DNA of 64,000 bases from Paraplanobispora siamensis (GTDB lineage Bacteria; Actinomycetota; Actinomycetes; Streptosporangiales; Streptosporangiaceae): positions 1 to 64,000 of the forward strand of contig NZ_BOOJ01000053.1 of the NCBI RefSeq assembly GCF_016863175.1. The letters are read 5' to 3'. Positions 17,338 through 26,981 of the stretch are shown here, piece by piece (the first letter of the stretch is position 1; each line of letters starts with the position of its first letter). The notes beneath the pieces are model-generated. The model was given only the letters and a program-made list of their open reading frames with translations, was not told the DNA's origin and did no database searches. The position numbers and the translations under genes are program-made.

Positions 17338-17960
17338 CGAGCCCTGACGACGGCCCGGTGCGCACCGCCCACATGGTGGCCTCGGTGCTGCTCGGCTATC
17401 CCGACGAGCGGATGTACGGCGAGCTGCCGGTCCTGGCCGAGGCGGTGGCCGGGCTCCCCCACGGGGAGGTGCGCGCCCGGCTGGAGTCCTTCCTCGGCCG
17501 CTGCGCCGCCACCTCGCGAAGCGCCCTGGCGGCCCACTATGTGGCGACCTTCGACCTCAAGAGGCGCTGCTGCCCGTACCTGACCTACTACGCCTACGGC
17601 GACACCCGCAAGCGGGGCGCCGCCCTGCTGCGGTTCAAGCACGCCTTCCGCGAGGCGGGCTTCGAACTCGCCGACGGCGAGCTGCCCGACCACCTGTCGG
17701 TGGTGTGCGAGCTGTCGGGCCGCGGCGCCGTACGGCAGGCCCAGCGGCTGATGCAGGAGAACCGGGCGGGCCTGGAGCTGCTGCGCACCGCTCTGGAGGC
17801 CGAGGACTCGCCGTACGCCGACGTCGTGGCCGCGGTGCTGGCCACGCTCCCGGCGGCCGGCCCGCGCCAGCGGGAGGCCGCGCTGCGCCTGGCGGCCCAG
17901 GGGCCGCCCGCCGAGGAGGTCGGACTCGAACCCTACGCAGTGATGGAGGCAGGCCGGTGA
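17334..17960 (+). CDS. narJ: nitrate reductase assembly chaperone
   Basis: A 208-residue TorD/NarJ-family chaperone that holds apo-NarG until the molybdenum cofactor is inserted. It is all-helical by appearance, with the family segments ASVLLGYPDERMY (17-29), YVATFDLKRRCCPYLTYYAYGDTRKRG (about 67-93) and ELPDHLSVVCEL. It overlaps narH by ATGA at its start and narI by GTGA at its end, so the operon is translationally coupled. Confidence 0.95.
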   Translation: MTSPDDGPVRTAHMVASVLLGYPDERMYGELPVLAEAVAGLPHGEVRARLESFLGRCAATSRSALAAHYVATFDLKRRCCPYLTYYAYGDTRKRGAALLRFKHAFREAGFELADGELPDHLSVVCELSGRGAVRQAQRLMQENRAGLELLRTALEAEDSPYADVVAAVLATLPAAGPRQREAALRLAAQGPPAEEVGLEPYAVMEAGR

Positions 17961-18691
17961 ACGCACTGGATGTGGTGCTGTGGGTGGTGGCCCCGTACGT
18001 GGCCCTGACGGTGTTCGCGCTCGGGCACGTGTGGCGCTACCGCTACGACAAGTTCGGCTGGACCACCCGGTCGTCGCAGATGTACGAGTCGCGGCTGCTG
18101 CGCATCGGCAGCCCGCTGTTCCACTTCGGCATCCTGGTGGTGGTGCTCGGCCACGTCGGCGGGCTGGTGATCCCCAAGAGCTGGACCGAGGCGGTCGGCG
18201 TCAGCGAGGAGCTCTACCACGTGGTCGCGGTCGTGCTGGGCACGATCGCGGGCGTGGCGACGCTGGGCGGCCTGGCGATCCTGATCTACCGGCGCCGCAC
18301 CGTCGGCCCGGTGTTCAGCGCCACCACCCGCAACGACAAGCTCATGTACGCCGTCCTGGCCCTGACCATCGTGCTCGGCCTGGCCGCGACGGTCCTGGCG
18401 AACATCGTCGGCGGCGGCTACGACTACCGCACCACCATCTCGCCCTGGTTCCGGTCGATCTTCTACTTCCAGCCGGACCCCTCGCTGATGGCCGGGGCCC
18501 CGCTGCTGTTCCAGCTGCACGCGCTCAGCGCGCTGCTGCTGTTCGCGATCTGGCCGTTCACCCGGCTGGTGCACATGCTCACCGCCCCGGTCGGCTATCT
18601 CACCCGGCCCTACATCGTCTACCGCAGCCGTGAGGAGCACCGGACCGGTGCCCGCGCTCCGCAGCGAGGCTGGGAGCCGTCCTCGCGGTGA
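17957..18691 (+). CDS. narI: respiratory nitrate reductase gamma subunit
   Basis: A 244-residue membrane cytochrome b that oxidises menaquinol. Five hydrophobic helices carry the haem histidines His56 and His66 (LFHFGILVVVLGH) and His188 and His206 (QLHALSALLLF ... RLVHML), the same arrangement and near-identical numbering as E. coli NarI. The GTG at 17957 is preceded by GGAGG with a 7-base gap and overlaps the narJ stop. Last gene of the operon; a bidirectional terminator follows 22 bases later. Confidence 0.96.
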   Translation: MNALDVVLWVVAPYVALTVFALGHVWRYRYDKFGWTTRSSQMYESRLLRIGSPLFHFGILVVVLGHVGGLVIPKSWTEAVGVSEELYHVVAVVLGTIAGVATLGGLAILIYRRRTVGPVFSATTRNDKLMYAVLALTIVLGLAATVLANIVGGGYDYRTTISPWFRSIFYFQPDPSLMAGAPLLFQLHALSALLLFAIWPFTRLVHMLTAPVGYLTRPYIVYRSREEHRTGARAPQRGWEPSSR

Positions 18692-18713
18692 CCCCGCGGA
18701 GAGACAGAGAAAC

Positions 18714-18751
18714 GAAGAAGGGGCCCGGCGGATCCGCCGGGCCCCTTCTTC
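18714..18751. terminator. bidirectional terminator between narI and narK
   Basis: A perfect 38-bp palindrome with 19-base arms. It has a GC core (GGGCCCGGCGGA and its complement) flanked by GAAGAAG on the left and CTTCTTC on the right, giving a strong stem with a pyrimidine tail on both strands. It separates the convergent narI and narK ends. Confidence 0.9.
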
Positions 18752-18772
18752 ACGTCCTCCGGGTTCTTCGCA

Positions 18773-20008
18773 TCACGCCGAGCGGACCCGCGAGGAGGGC
18801 GCCGCCTGCCGCCGGGTCAAGGAGCGGACCGCGGTGACCGTCAGCAGCAGGGTCAGCACCGACACCGCCGACAGCAGGGCCAGGCCCACGCCGTAGGAGC
18901 CGAAGCGGCCGTAGACGAAGCCCATCACCAGCGGCGGGACGAACCCGCCCAGCCCGCCGGCGGCGCCGACCAGGCCGGTGACCGAGCCGACCTTGTCGGC
19001 CGGGGCCACCTGGGCGACCAGGGCGAAGGTGGCGCCGCTGCCGGCGCCGAGCGCGGCGGCCATGGTCAGGAACGCGGCCGTGCCCAGGAACATCAGCGGC
19101 GGGGTGAAGGCCTGCACCGCCGCGCACAGCGCGACCACGGCGAAGACCGCGGCCAGGACGGGAAGCGGCCCGATCCGGTCCGACAGCCAGCCGCCCACCG
19201 GGCGCATCACGACCGCCAGGATCACGAAACCGGCCATCCGGTTGGCGGCGTCGGCCTGCTCCAGCCCGTAGGCGGTCTGCAGGTAGGCCGGCAGATAGAC
19301 GGAGAAGGCGACGTAGCCGCCGAAGGCCACCGCGTACAGGATGCACGCCTGCCAGGTGATGGACAGCTTGGCGGTGGCCGCCAGGCGCGCCACCAGCGGC
19401 TGGGTCGGGATGGTACGGCCCGGCGCGTCCCGCAGGACCAGCCAGGAGACGACGGCGTAGACGGCCAGCACGACCGCGGTGATCACGAACGGCGTCGCCG
19501 AGCCGCCGGCCTTGACCAGGTTGACCGTGGTCAGGGCGCTGATGGCGGTGCCGCCCATGCCCGCGCCGAAGATGCCCACGGCCAGCCCGCGCCGCTCCGG
19601 GGGGAACCAGGCGTTGACGAAGGGCACGCCCACGGCGAACGCCGTCCCGCCGATGCCCAGGAAGAAGCCGCCCACCAGCAGCGCCGCCAGCGAGTTCTGG
19701 CCGAACAGGCCGATGAACAGAACGGGGACGATCGTGATGGCCGAGATGAGCGGGAACATCACCCGCCCGCCGAAACGGTCGGTGAGCGCACCGACCGGGA
19801 TGCGGCCGAGCGAACCGACGATCACCGGGACCGCCACCAGCAGCGCCTGCTGGGAGGCCGACAGCTCCAGCAGCTCCTTGAACCGCGGGCCGAGCGGGCT
19901 GAGCAGCGCCCACGCCCAGAAGTTCACCGCGAACCCCAGGGTCGCCACGGCCAGCATCAGCAGCGGACTGCGGCCGGTCCCCGATCCATCCGTTCTGACG
20001 GTACTCAT
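18773..20008 (-). CDS. narK: nitrate/nitrite transporter, MFS superfamily
   Basis: A 411-residue, 12-helix major facilitator. Motifs of the nitrate/nitrite porter family are visible: FAVNFWAWALLSPLGP near the first helix, the loop GRIPVGALTDRFGGR, the nitrate signature-like GTAFAVGVPFVNAWFPPERRGLA and GIFGAGMGGTAISALT, and a second Gly-rich signature GAGSGATFALVAQVAPADKVGSVTGLVGAAGGLGGF. It would bring nitrate in and export nitrite for NarGHI. It is convergent with narGHJI and lies downstream of the second Acg-like gene in the same direction. The ATG at 20008 has a better placed GAGG than the ATG at 20023. Confidence 0.93.
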   Translation of the reverse strand: MSTVRTDGSGTGRSPLLMLAVATLGFAVNFWAWALLSPLGPRFKELLELSASQQALLVAVPVIVGSLGRIPVGALTDRFGGRVMFPLISAITIVPVLFIGLFGQNSLAALLVGGFFLGIGGTAFAVGVPFVNAWFPPERRGLAVGIFGAGMGGTAISALTTVNLVKAGGSATPFVITAVVLAVYAVVSWLVLRDAPGRTIPTQPLVARLAATAKLSITWQACILYAVAFGGYVAFSVYLPAYLQTAYGLEQADAANRMAGFVILAVVMRPVGGWLSDRIGPLPVLAAVFAVVALCAAVQAFTPPLMFLGTAAFLTMAAALGAGSGATFALVAQVAPADKVGSVTGLVGAAGGLGGFVPPLVMGFVYGRFGSYGVGLALLSAVSVLTLLLTVTAVRSLTRRQAAPSSRVRSA

Positions 20009-20125
20009 ATCACCAGTCCTCAATCAGAGTTCGGGTGGGCGGCTGCGGTTCTTTCTGCTCCCGCAACGCGCCCACCTGAGGTTTCTTCCCTAATAGGCGG
20101 TTTCTCACTAAGTGGCTGCGTCGAT

Positions 20126-21124
20126 TCACGCCGCTCGCAGCAACTCCGGGACGGGGCGGCGGGGAGCTCGCGGCACCGCGGCGCCGTACCCGAGGCGGAT
20201 GATCATCTGCGGGTGACCGCCGGGATGCCGGGGGTCGGTGCGGTGGCGCATGTCGCGCAGGTCCAGCGGCTGGTTCAGGAACGAGGCGGACACGCCGTGC
20301 AGCGTGGCCACCAGCAGGACCCGCTGCAGCGCCTGGCCGGCGCGCAGCCAGTCCGCGGGACCGTCGCCGCGGGTGGTCAGCACGGCCAGCCGGGGGTGGG
20401 ACTCGAAGCGGGCACGCTCCCCGCGCGCCTGCGCGAAGTCGCGCACGGGCGCGAGATCGCCGACGGGGCGCGGCCCCTGGACGTAGAGCGGCATCCCGTC
20501 GGAGCGCGAGTTCCCGGCCGTCCAACGGGCCAGCTCCAGGCGGTAGTCGCGGTCGACGGTCAGCGCCTCGTCGGCCGCGGCGACCTCCTCCAGCAGCGCG
20601 GCGGCGGCCGCCCCGCCGACCTCGACCAGCGAGGCCCCCTCGATCCTGGCCGCCGCGGCCAGTTCGGCCATGACATCCACCGGGACGGGGTCGCCGGAGA
20701 ACGGCAGCCGGTTGGTGCGCCGGACCTTGACGGCCTCGTACAGCTCGTACTCGGCGGCGGAGGCGGGGACGGCGTCCGCGGGCCAGACGGCGGCCAGCAA
20801 CGTGGGAGGCAGCTCGGAGGGCAGGTCGGACGGCAGCGCCGACGGTCCGCTCCCGGCGACGGGCATCGGCTGGACGACGGGCCGCATGCCGGCCACCCGC
20901 ATGGCGAGCCGCAGGTTGAACAGCGCCGCTCCGCAACTGATGGACATCGACCGGCCGCGCGGGTCGGCCACGTGCAACCTGCGGTCCAGATCGGCGTGCA
21001 GCTCGATATAGCGTCCCCGGCGGACCTCGAAACGCCACGGCTGGGTGTTGTGCACCGAGGGCGCGGCGCCCGCCGCGGTGATCAGACGACGGACGCCGGC
21101 GTGGGTGGCGAGAGGGTTCAACAT
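20126..21124 (-). CDS. Acg-family nitroreductase-like protein (second copy)
   Basis: A 332-residue paralogue of the protein at 9851-10891. It shares AAPSVHNTQPWRFEVRRG near 20-37, the RSMSISCGAALFNLRLAM segment, LRAGQALQRVLLVATLHGVSASFLNQPL and HPQMIIRLG. It is a double nitroreductase fold without an obvious catalytic signature of its own. Start ATG 21124 has a strong GGAGG seven bases upstream. A DosR-like box lies 51-64 bases upstream of the start codon, and narK follows 117 bp downstream in the same direction, so an acg-narK transcript under DosR control is likely. Confidence 0.9.
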   Translation of the reverse strand: MLNPLATHAGVRRLITAAGAAPSVHNTQPWRFEVRRGRYIELHADLDRRLHVADPRGRSMSISCGAALFNLRLAMRVAGMRPVVQPMPVAGSGPSALPSDLPSELPPTLLAAVWPADAVPASAAEYELYEAVKVRRTNRLPFSGDPVPVDVMAELAAAARIEGASLVEVGGAAAAALLEEVAAADEALTVDRDYRLELARWTAGNSRSDGMPLYVQGPRPVGDLAPVRDFAQARGERARFESHPRLAVLTTRGDGPADWLRAGQALQRVLLVATLHGVSASFLNQPLDLRDMRHRTDPRHPGGHPQMIIRLGYGAAVPRAPRRPVPELLRAA

Positions 21125-21174
21125 GGTCTTCCTCCTTTCCTCTGAGGGTCCTGCACCACCCGCCACCTGGGGCA

Positions 21175-21188
21175 GGGCCGAAGGTCCC
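21175..21188 (-). promoter_or_regulatory. DosR-like box 3, upstream of second Acg gene
   Basis: On the minus strand GGGACCTTCGGCCC, which fits the DosR consensus GGGACTTTNGNCCC except for one position, centred about 58 bp before the Acg-like start codon. Confidence 0.7.
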
Positions 21189-21256
21189 GGCGGCAGAGGA
21201 CGTCAGGCACACCCGTCACAGGAGTGGAGGAACCGGGGGAGGACGAAGGGCGGCGC

Positions 21257-22678
21257 TCAGGCGTGGCCGGCCCAGATTCGCGGGAGCCTGTCCCGCCACG
21301 GCATGGCCTCCTCCAGACGGGCGGCGACCCGCAGCAGCAGGTCCTCGCGCCCGTACCCGGCCACCAGCTGCACCCCGATGGGCAGGCCGCTCGCGCTCCA
21401 TCCCAGCGGCAGGCTGACCGCCGGGTGACCCGAGACGTTGAACACCATCGTGAACGGCCCGTACTCGAAGATCCTCGCCAGCCGCTCCTCCAGCGCGGGG
21501 TGGTCCTGCGCGTCGTACCGGAAGGCGCCGTGCGTCACCGGCAACCACGCCAGCGCCGGTGTGACGAGCAGGTCGCACCCGGTGAAGAACGCGCTCACCG
21601 AGCGGGTGACCCGGTTCTGGGCGTGGAAGCCCAGGATCAGGCCGAGCGCGCTCGTCTCCTTCGCGTCCTGCAGCAGGTGCCGCGTCGAGATCTCCAGCAG
21701 GTCCGGGTCGGGCTCCCGGGGCGCCAGCAGCACGGTCGAGGCGATCGCGACGCGCTGGGCCCGCATGGCCCGCAGCGTGTCCTGCCAGTCGACCGCCGGA
21801 GCGCCCTCCTCGACGAGGTGGCCCATCTTCTCCAGCACGGCCCCGGCGGCGACCGTCGCGGCGGCCACCTCCGGGTCCACCGGCACGCCCGACCACGCCG
21901 CGGTGGTCACGGCGACGCGCAGCGTGCCGGGGTCGGCGCCCACCTCCGAGGCGTACGGCCGCGCCGGCGGGGGCGCGGTGTACTTGTCGCCCACGGCGGG
22001 CCCGTGCACGGCGTCGAGCAGGTGGGCCGCGTCCCTGACCGTCCTGGTCAACGCGAACTCGTAGGCCATCCCGAACATCGGCTCGCCCATGTCCGGCCCG
22101 CTGGTGACACGGCCCCGGCTCGGCTTGAGACCGACCAGGCCGCAGCAGGAGGCGGGGATGCGGATCGAGCCCGCGCCGTCGCTCGCGTGGGCCAGCGGCA
22201 CGGCTCCCGCCGCCACCAGGGCGGCCGCCCCGCCGCTCGACCCGCCCGGGCTGCGGTCCGGATCCCAGGGGTTGCGGGTGACGCCGTACCGATCGGATTC
22301 GGTGACGAAGTCCACCACCATCTCGGGCACGGTGGTCACCCCCAGGGTGGCCAGCCCGGCGGCCCTGAACCTCTTCATCAGGTCGGTGTCGTGGTCGGCC
22401 GCGATCCCCCGCAGGGACCTGCTGCCGATGCTGAACGGCACGCCCTCGGCGACCGGGCCGTGGTCCTTTATCAGGAACGGCACCCCGGTGAACGGGCCGT
22501 CGTCCGAGTGGGCGAGCGCCGTGCCGAACACCGGCGCGGTCAGGCCGTTGAGCCTGGAGTCGGCCCATTCGAGCGCCCGCCTGGCCGCCGTCTCGACCTC
22601 GGCGGCGCCGACCTCTCCCCGGCTGATCAGCTCACTCAGCCCGAGGCCGTCGTATCTCGCGTACTCGTACGGTTCCAT
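21257..22678 (-). CDS. amidase (amidase-signature family)
   Basis: A 473-residue amidase-signature hydrolase with the Ser-cisSer-Lys triad. The catalytic Lys is in FLIKDHG (about residue 75). The Gly/Ser signature [15 protein letters not shown] is at about 150, followed by [25 protein letters not shown] with the nucleophilic Ser. The family splits carboxamides to acid and ammonia; the substrate (aryl or alkyl amides, or an indole-acetamide type) cannot be assigned. The start at 22678 has GAGGAG just upstream; a longer frame upstream is low-complexity and rejected. It is transcribed toward the second Acg gene but is separated from it by that gene's own promoter. Confidence 0.93.
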   Translation of the reverse strand: MEPYEYARYDGLGLSELISRGEVGAAEVETAARRALEWADSRLNGLTAPVFGTALAHSDDGPFTGVPFLIKDHGPVAEGVPFSIGSRSLRGIAADHDTDLMKRFRAAGLATLGVTTVPEMVVDFVTESDRYGVTRNPWDPDRSPGGSSGGAAALVAAGAVPLAHASDGAGSIRIPASCCGLVGLKPSRGRVTSGPDMGEPMFGMAYEFALTRTVRDAAHLLDAVHGPAVGDKYTAPPPARPYASEVGADPGTLRVAVTTAAWSGVPVDPEVAAATVAAGAVLEKMGHLVEEGAPAVDWQDTLRAMRAQRVAIASTVLLAPREPDPDLLEISTRHLLQDAKETSALGLILGFHAQNRVTRSVSAFFTGCDLLVTPALAWLPVTHGAFRYDAQDHPALEERLARIFEYGPFTMVFNVSGHPAVSLPLGWSASGLPIGVQLVAGYGREDLLLRVAARLEEAMPWRDRLPRIWAGHA

Positions 22679-22817
22679 GGTGCTCCTCGTGTGTGTCGGA
22701 GCACCCAGGGTGACCGCGCGCGGCGGCGGCGGCATCAGGGCTGGCACTGAGATCCGGCCCTGAAGCCGCATCCCGGATCCGGCCCCGGGCGGCGCCCGGA
22801 CGGCGCGGGAGGGCGGC

Positions 22818-24488
22818 TCAGGCGGCGGCGCTGGAGGGGCCCGGCGGCTCGGTGGCGGCCAGCTCGACGCGGTTGCGGCCCGCGCCCTTGGCGACGTACA
22901 GGGCCTCGTCGGCCGCGTGCAGCAACTCCGCGAGGTTCTGGCCGGGGACCCGCTCGGCCACACCCGCGCTGAAGGTCACCGACAGGGTGTGACCCCCGGC
23001 GGGGATCCGCCCGGCCGTCACCCACAGGCGCAGCTCGTTCATCCGGGCCAGCGCCTGCTCTCCCGTGGCGCCGGGAAGGGCGATGACGAACTCCTCGCCG
23101 CCGTAGCGGGCCACGATGTCGCCCTGGCGCACCTTGCCGCCCAGCAGCTTGGCGAAGCGGATGAGCACCTGGTCGCCGGCGCCGTGCCCGTACCGGTCGT
23201 TGATCTGCTTGAAGTGGTCGATGTCCAGCAGCGCCACGCTCAGGGGCGTGTCCTGCGCCGTCGCCAGGTTCATCTCCCGATCCAGGGCCGTCATCAGGAA
23301 GCGGCGGTTGTGCAGGCCGGTCAGGGTGTCGCGCACCGCCTGCTCGGCCAGGTTCGCGCGCAGCGCCTCGATGGTGGCGACCTGCTCGCGCAACTGCTCG
23401 TTTGCCTCCTGCAGGCCGCGCTGCTTCTCGTTGAGCTGGGCGTTGGCCTCCTCGAGCTGGCGGCGCTGGGCGTTGAGCGCGGTCACGTCACGTGCCACGA
23501 GCACCCAGCCCACCCACTCGTTGCGGCTGTCGTGCAGGACGCCGAGGCGGGCGCTCAGGTCGACCACGCACCCGTCGGCGTCGACGACGGTGCGGTCGAT
23601 CTCCAGCCCGTCCTCCGCCCGGTCGGGCAGGAACGACTCGCCGAGAAGCTCGGTGATCGGCAGTCCGGACAGCCGGGAGGGCAGGCCGGGCACGATGCGC
23701 CGGAACATCCGCTCAGCCGCCGGGTTGAGGTCCAGGATGCGGCCCGAGCGATCGACCGTGGTGACCATGTCGCTGATCACGTCGAAGACGTGGGTGCGCT
23801 CCACCGCCACCAGCTCGTGCACCGAGCTGCGCATCAGGGACCAGTAGATCACGGTCATGCTGAGGCAGAACCCGATCGGGGTGATGTCCACCCCGTCGGC
23901 CACCCCCATCAGGGTCAGGACGTCGGCCAGGGCGGGCGGCAGGGCGCCCAGCAGGGTCGCGGCGTAGACCGGGCGCAGCAGGCGCGGACCCCGCGACCAC
24001 GCGTGGGCCATGCGGATCCCGCCGGAGACGAGCAGCAGGTAGCTGTAGACGGCGTGCACCCAGAACAGCGGGCCGAAGGCCGGGACCTGGGCGCCGGACG
24101 AGGCCTGCGAGGCGTGGAACAGGTGGTGCATGTGGTCGGTCAGCACCGTGGCCAGCAGGAGCACGGGCTCGACGGCCAGCAGCGCGGCCGTACGGCGCGA
24201 CAGGCGCCAGGCGCGGTCGACCACCGCCAGCGACAGGCAGAAGAAGCCCGCCACCACGCAGCTGACCGCGGCGAACTTGGCGGCCGCCGCGAGCGGGGCC
24301 GTCACCGGGACTCCGGTCAGCACCAGCACGACGTCCGTCGTGGACCATCCGCCGATGCCCGCCGCCAGGAAGGCCAGCGTGCTGACCGCGGGCGTCACGT
24401 GCCGCCGCCGCCAGGCGAGCGCGGCCACCGTGAAGGCCACCACTGCGGACAGCACGAAGATCAACGCCAGAAGGGAATCCCCCGCCAC
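22818..24488 (-). CDS. 7TM-PAS-GGDEF diguanylate cyclase
   Basis: A membrane-bound diguanylate cyclase of about 556 residues. The N-terminus has about seven hydrophobic helices (2-215), like the 7TMR histidine-kinase N-terminal module. A PAS domain follows (about 230-345), then a coiled coil rich in Gln/Glu/Leu (RRQLEEANAQLNEKQRGLQE, 350-395). The GGDEF domain has DTLTGLHNRRFLM, the active-site RYGGEEF, and an intact RxxD inhibitory site (RQGD) five residues before it, so product inhibition by c-di-GMP is expected. No EAL domain. The GTG at 24488 has AGGAG spaced six bases away, better than the ATG at 24494 that overlaps the same Shine-Dalgarno. Confidence 0.92.
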   Translation of the reverse strand: MAGDSLLALIFVLSAVVAFTVAALAWRRRHVTPAVSTLAFLAAGIGGWSTTDVVLVLTGVPVTAPLAAAAKFAAVSCVVAGFFCLSLAVVDRAWRLSRRTAALLAVEPVLLLATVLTDHMHHLFHASQASSGAQVPAFGPLFWVHAVYSYLLLVSGGIRMAHAWSRGPRLLRPVYAATLLGALPPALADVLTLMGVADGVDITPIGFCLSMTVIYWSLMRSSVHELVAVERTHVFDVISDMVTTVDRSGRILDLNPAAERMFRRIVPGLPSRLSGLPITELLGESFLPDRAEDGLEIDRTVVDADGCVVDLSARLGVLHDSRNEWVGWVLVARDVTALNAQRRQLEEANAQLNEKQRGLQEANEQLREQVATIEALRANLAEQAVRDTLTGLHNRRFLMTALDREMNLATAQDTPLSVALLDIDHFKQINDRYGHGAGDQVLIRFAKLLGGKVRQGDIVARYGGEEFVIALPGATGEQALARMNELRLWVTAGRIPAGGHTLSVTFSAGVAERVPGQNLAELLHAADEALYVAKGAGRNRVELAATEPPGPSSAAA

Positions 24489-24549
24489 GATCATCTCCTC
24501 TCACTGCCGCGGTGGACCGGTACGAGCGCATCATCGGCACGACCACAGC

Positions 24550-24575
24550 GTGACCTGAGGATTCCTCAGCGTCAC
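24550..24575. promoter_or_regulatory. imperfect palindrome upstream of the GGDEF gene
   Basis: GTGACCTGAGG and CCTCAGCGTCAC form a 26-base inverted repeat with one bulged base, 62 bp before the cyclase start. It is a candidate operator or leader hairpin; the regulator is unknown. Confidence 0.4.
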
Positions 24576-24691
24576 ATTGAGAGCCCCGTCCGATCTCGGG
24601 GTCACCGGGACCCGCACCCGGCGGGCACGGCCGATGAGGCCCCGCGCACGGCCGGAGCCGGGTCCGGTGGGGGGTCAGGCGGTGAGATGCC

Positions 24692-25174
24692 TCACACGAG
24701 CTGGAACCGGGCGTGGGCGGCCCGGGCCAGCTGGGGGGCGGCGTCGGCGGTCACCGTCACGACGGCGGTCTCCGGGGTGCGCTCGCGGACGTCCTCGGCG
24801 CGGATGGCCAGCACCGCCGGCGGGCTGCCCAGGTCGCCGTAACAGGCGGTGACCGCGGCGGTGATCGCCGCGCGGGCGTCGGCGATCACCGTCTTGACCG
24901 AGGCGTCCGGGCGGTCGACGGCGGCGGACAGGAACCCCAGCGTCGCGGCGAAGCGCAACTGCTCGGCGGGCGACGGGGCCACGCCGGGTTCGACCGGCGG
25001 CACCGGCCGGTCGAGCCAGAACGTCCGCCCGTGCAGATGTCCGGGGTAGGGCTCGCCGGAACCGGGACCGAGGACGACGACCGCGTCGGCCAGCAGCTGC
25101 CCGAACGCGGCCAGATCGGTCTCCGGCGGCAGGTCGGTGGTGACCAGCACAGGGATGATCAATGGGTGGATCAT
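24692..25174 (-). CDS. hypothetical protein
   Basis: A 160-residue acidic, Ala-rich soluble protein that I do not recognise. It begins MIHPLIIPVLVTTDLPPETD and has no signal peptide or membrane span. The central part holds a GPGSGEPYPGHLHGRTFWLDRP segment and the C-terminal half reads as alternating helix and strand (ETAVVTVTADAAPQLARAAH). The gene is supported by a strong GAGGAGG five to six bases before the ATG and by actinobacterial codon bias. It is isolated between the diguanylate cyclase and the SDR, all on the minus strand but with gaps of 100-200 bp. Confidence 0.6.
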   Translation of the reverse strand: MIHPLIIPVLVTTDLPPETDLAAFGQLLADAVVVLGPGSGEPYPGHLHGRTFWLDRPVPPVEPGVAPSPAEQLRFAATLGFLSAAVDRPDASVKTVIADARAAITAAVTACYGDLGSPPAVLAIRAEDVRERTPETAVVTVTADAAPQLARAAHARFQLV

Positions 25175-25276
25175 GGCGGCCTCCTCGTCAGAGCGCTGAT
25201 GCTACCGACCGTCACCGACATTATCCGGGCCTGCCGTCCCGTTGTCCGCAGACTCGTCGTCCCGGGTCCCGCCCGG

Positions 25277-26146
25277 TCAGCCCGGCAGCGTCTCCCCGCC
25301 GATCGGGGCGAGGATCTCGCCGGTGTAGTACGACGACAGCCGACCGGCCGCGAAGAAGACGTACGAGGGCGCGATCTCGTCCGGGTCGGCGGCGCGTTTC
25401 ATCGGCACCTGCTCGCCGAACTTCTCGACCTTCTCCTGCGGGAAGGTCGCCGGGATCAGCGGCGTCCAGACCGGGCCCGGCGCCACGGCGTTGACCCTGA
25501 TGCCCCGCTCGACGAGGTTCTGCGCCATCGAGTAGGTGAAGGCGTTGATCGCGCCCTTGGTCGCGGCGTAGTCGATGAGCGTCTTGTTGCCGCGCAGCCC
25601 GTTGATGGACGAGGTGTTGATGATCACGCTGCCCTCGCGCATGTGCTGCAACGCGGCCTTGGTGACCCGGTAGTAACTGTGGATGTTGACCGCGAAGGTG
25701 TGCTCCCACTGCTCGTCGCTCAGTTCCTCCAGCGACTCCACGGGAGCCTGGTAGGCCACGTTGTTCACCAGGATGTCCAGGCCGCCGAGCTCGGAGACCG
25801 CCTGCTCGACGACCGAGCCGCAGTGGTCGCGGTCGCCCAGGTCGCCCGGGAGCAGCGCGCAGCGCCGTCCGGCCGCCTCCACCAGCTTCCTGGTGTGGTT
25901 GGCGTCCTCGTGCTCGTTGAGGTAGGCGATCGCGATGTCGGCGCCCTCCTTGGCGAAGGCGATCGCGACGGCGCGGCCGATGCCCGAGTCGCCCCCGGTG
26001 ATCAGGGCGCGCCTGCCGGCCAGCAGTTCCCTGCCGACGTAGTCGCGCATCTCGTCACGGGGTTCGGGATCCATGTCCCCGCTGTGCCCGGGGTACGGCT
26101 GGCTCTGCGGCGGTGGTGTGGTGTTCGGTTCCTCTGGCATGACCAT
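25277..26146 (-). CDS. short-chain dehydrogenase, general-stress type
   Basis: A 289-residue SDR of the YghA/YdaD-like group, recognised by its Pro/Gln-rich N-terminal extension ([23 protein letters not shown]) before the Rossmann fold. The cofactor motif [12 protein letters not shown] is at 50-61, NNVAYQ follows, the catalytic Ser is in NTSSING, and the Tyr/Lys pair is in DYAATKGA. The family uses NAD(P)H on aldehydes or ketones and is often induced by stress. It is divergent from the response regulator at 26307. Start is 26146 or 26140, which cannot be decided. Confidence 0.92.
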   Translation of the reverse strand: MVMPEEPNTTPPPQSQPYPGHSGDMDPEPRDEMRDYVGRELLAGRRALITGGDSGIGRAVAIAFAKEGADIAIAYLNEHEDANHTRKLVEAAGRRCALLPGDLGDRDHCGSVVEQAVSELGGLDILVNNVAYQAPVESLEELSDEQWEHTFAVNIHSYYRVTKAALQHMREGSVIINTSSINGLRGNKTLIDYAATKGAINAFTYSMAQNLVERGIRVNAVAPGPVWTPLIPATFPQEKVEKFGEQVPMKRAADPDEIAPSYVFFAAGRLSSYYTGEILAPIGGETLPG

Positions 26147-26306
26147 CGCGTGCCCGTCCTCGTGCCCGCCTAACGCCCGCAGACGGCCAGGGTTTGCCCG
26201 GCGCCGGCGGGCTGCCCCCGCGGCCGGACTTCTGCCAGGATGCCTGTCTGCCGTCCCCGGACGGCGCTTCGCGATCTCGACCTCCGACGCGCACGGGAGC
26301 GCTGTG

Positions 26307-26981
26307 ATGAACGGTCACCGGATCCTCGTCGTCGACGACGACGCCTCGATCCTGCGCTCCCTGCGGCGCGGCCTGCTGCTGGAGGGATTCCGGGTGGAGA
26401 CGGCCGGCTCCGGTGAGCGGGCGCTGGAGCTGACCGGCGGCGACGGGCCAGACGCGATCGTCCTCGACGTCTCGATGCCGGGGCTGTCGGGGATCGAGGT
26501 GTGCGCGCGACTGCGGGCGGGCGGGGCGGAGGTGCCGGTCCTGATGTTGTCGGCCATGGACGAGGTCGCCGACCGGGTGGCCGGGCTGGCCGCGGGCGCC
26601 GACGACTACGTCGTCAAGCCGTTCGACCTGGACGAGCTGGTCCTGCGGCTGCGCGCGCTGCTGCGCCGGGCCGGGCGCCCGGCCGGCGGGGCGGTCAGGG
26701 CGGGGCCGCTGACGGTCGATCCGGCCGCCCGCCGCGTCACGTTGAACGGCCGGGAGATCGAGCTGACCCGCAGGGAGTTCGACCTGCTGGAGGTGCTGGC
26801 GCGCAACGCCGGCATCGTGCTGTCCCGGCCGGTGCTGCTGGAGCGGGTCTGGGGCTACGACTTCGAGGTGACCGGCAACGCCGTCGACACCTTCGTCGGC
26901 TACCTGCGGCGCAAGCTGGAGGCGGGCGGTGAGCCCCGCATGGTGCACACGGTGCGGGGAGTGGGATTCGTCCTGCGATGA
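26307..26981 (+). CDS. OmpR-family response regulator
   Basis: A 224-residue regulator. The receiver domain (3-118) has the acidic pair DDD near 10, phospho-acceptor Asp in IVLDVSMPG at about 53, and the KPF lysine near 102. The winged-helix output domain (about 128-222) has [22 protein letters not shown] and the recognition helix region [15 protein letters not shown]. It resembles MprA/PrrA/TcrA-type regulators. It overlaps the kinase gene by ATGA, so the pair is co-translated. The ATG at 26307 starts directly at the receiver fold; the upstream extension is rejected. Confidence 0.95.
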   Translation: MNGHRILVVDDDASILRSLRRGLLLEGFRVETAGSGERALELTGGDGPDAIVLDVSMPGLSGIEVCARLRAGGAEVPVLMLSAMDEVADRVAGLAAGADDYVVKPFDLDELVLRLRALLRRAGRPAGGAVRAGPLTVDPAARRVTLNGREIELTRREFDLLEVLARNAGIVLSRPVLLERVWGYDFEVTGNAVDTFVGYLRRKLEAGGEPRMVHTVRGVGFVLR

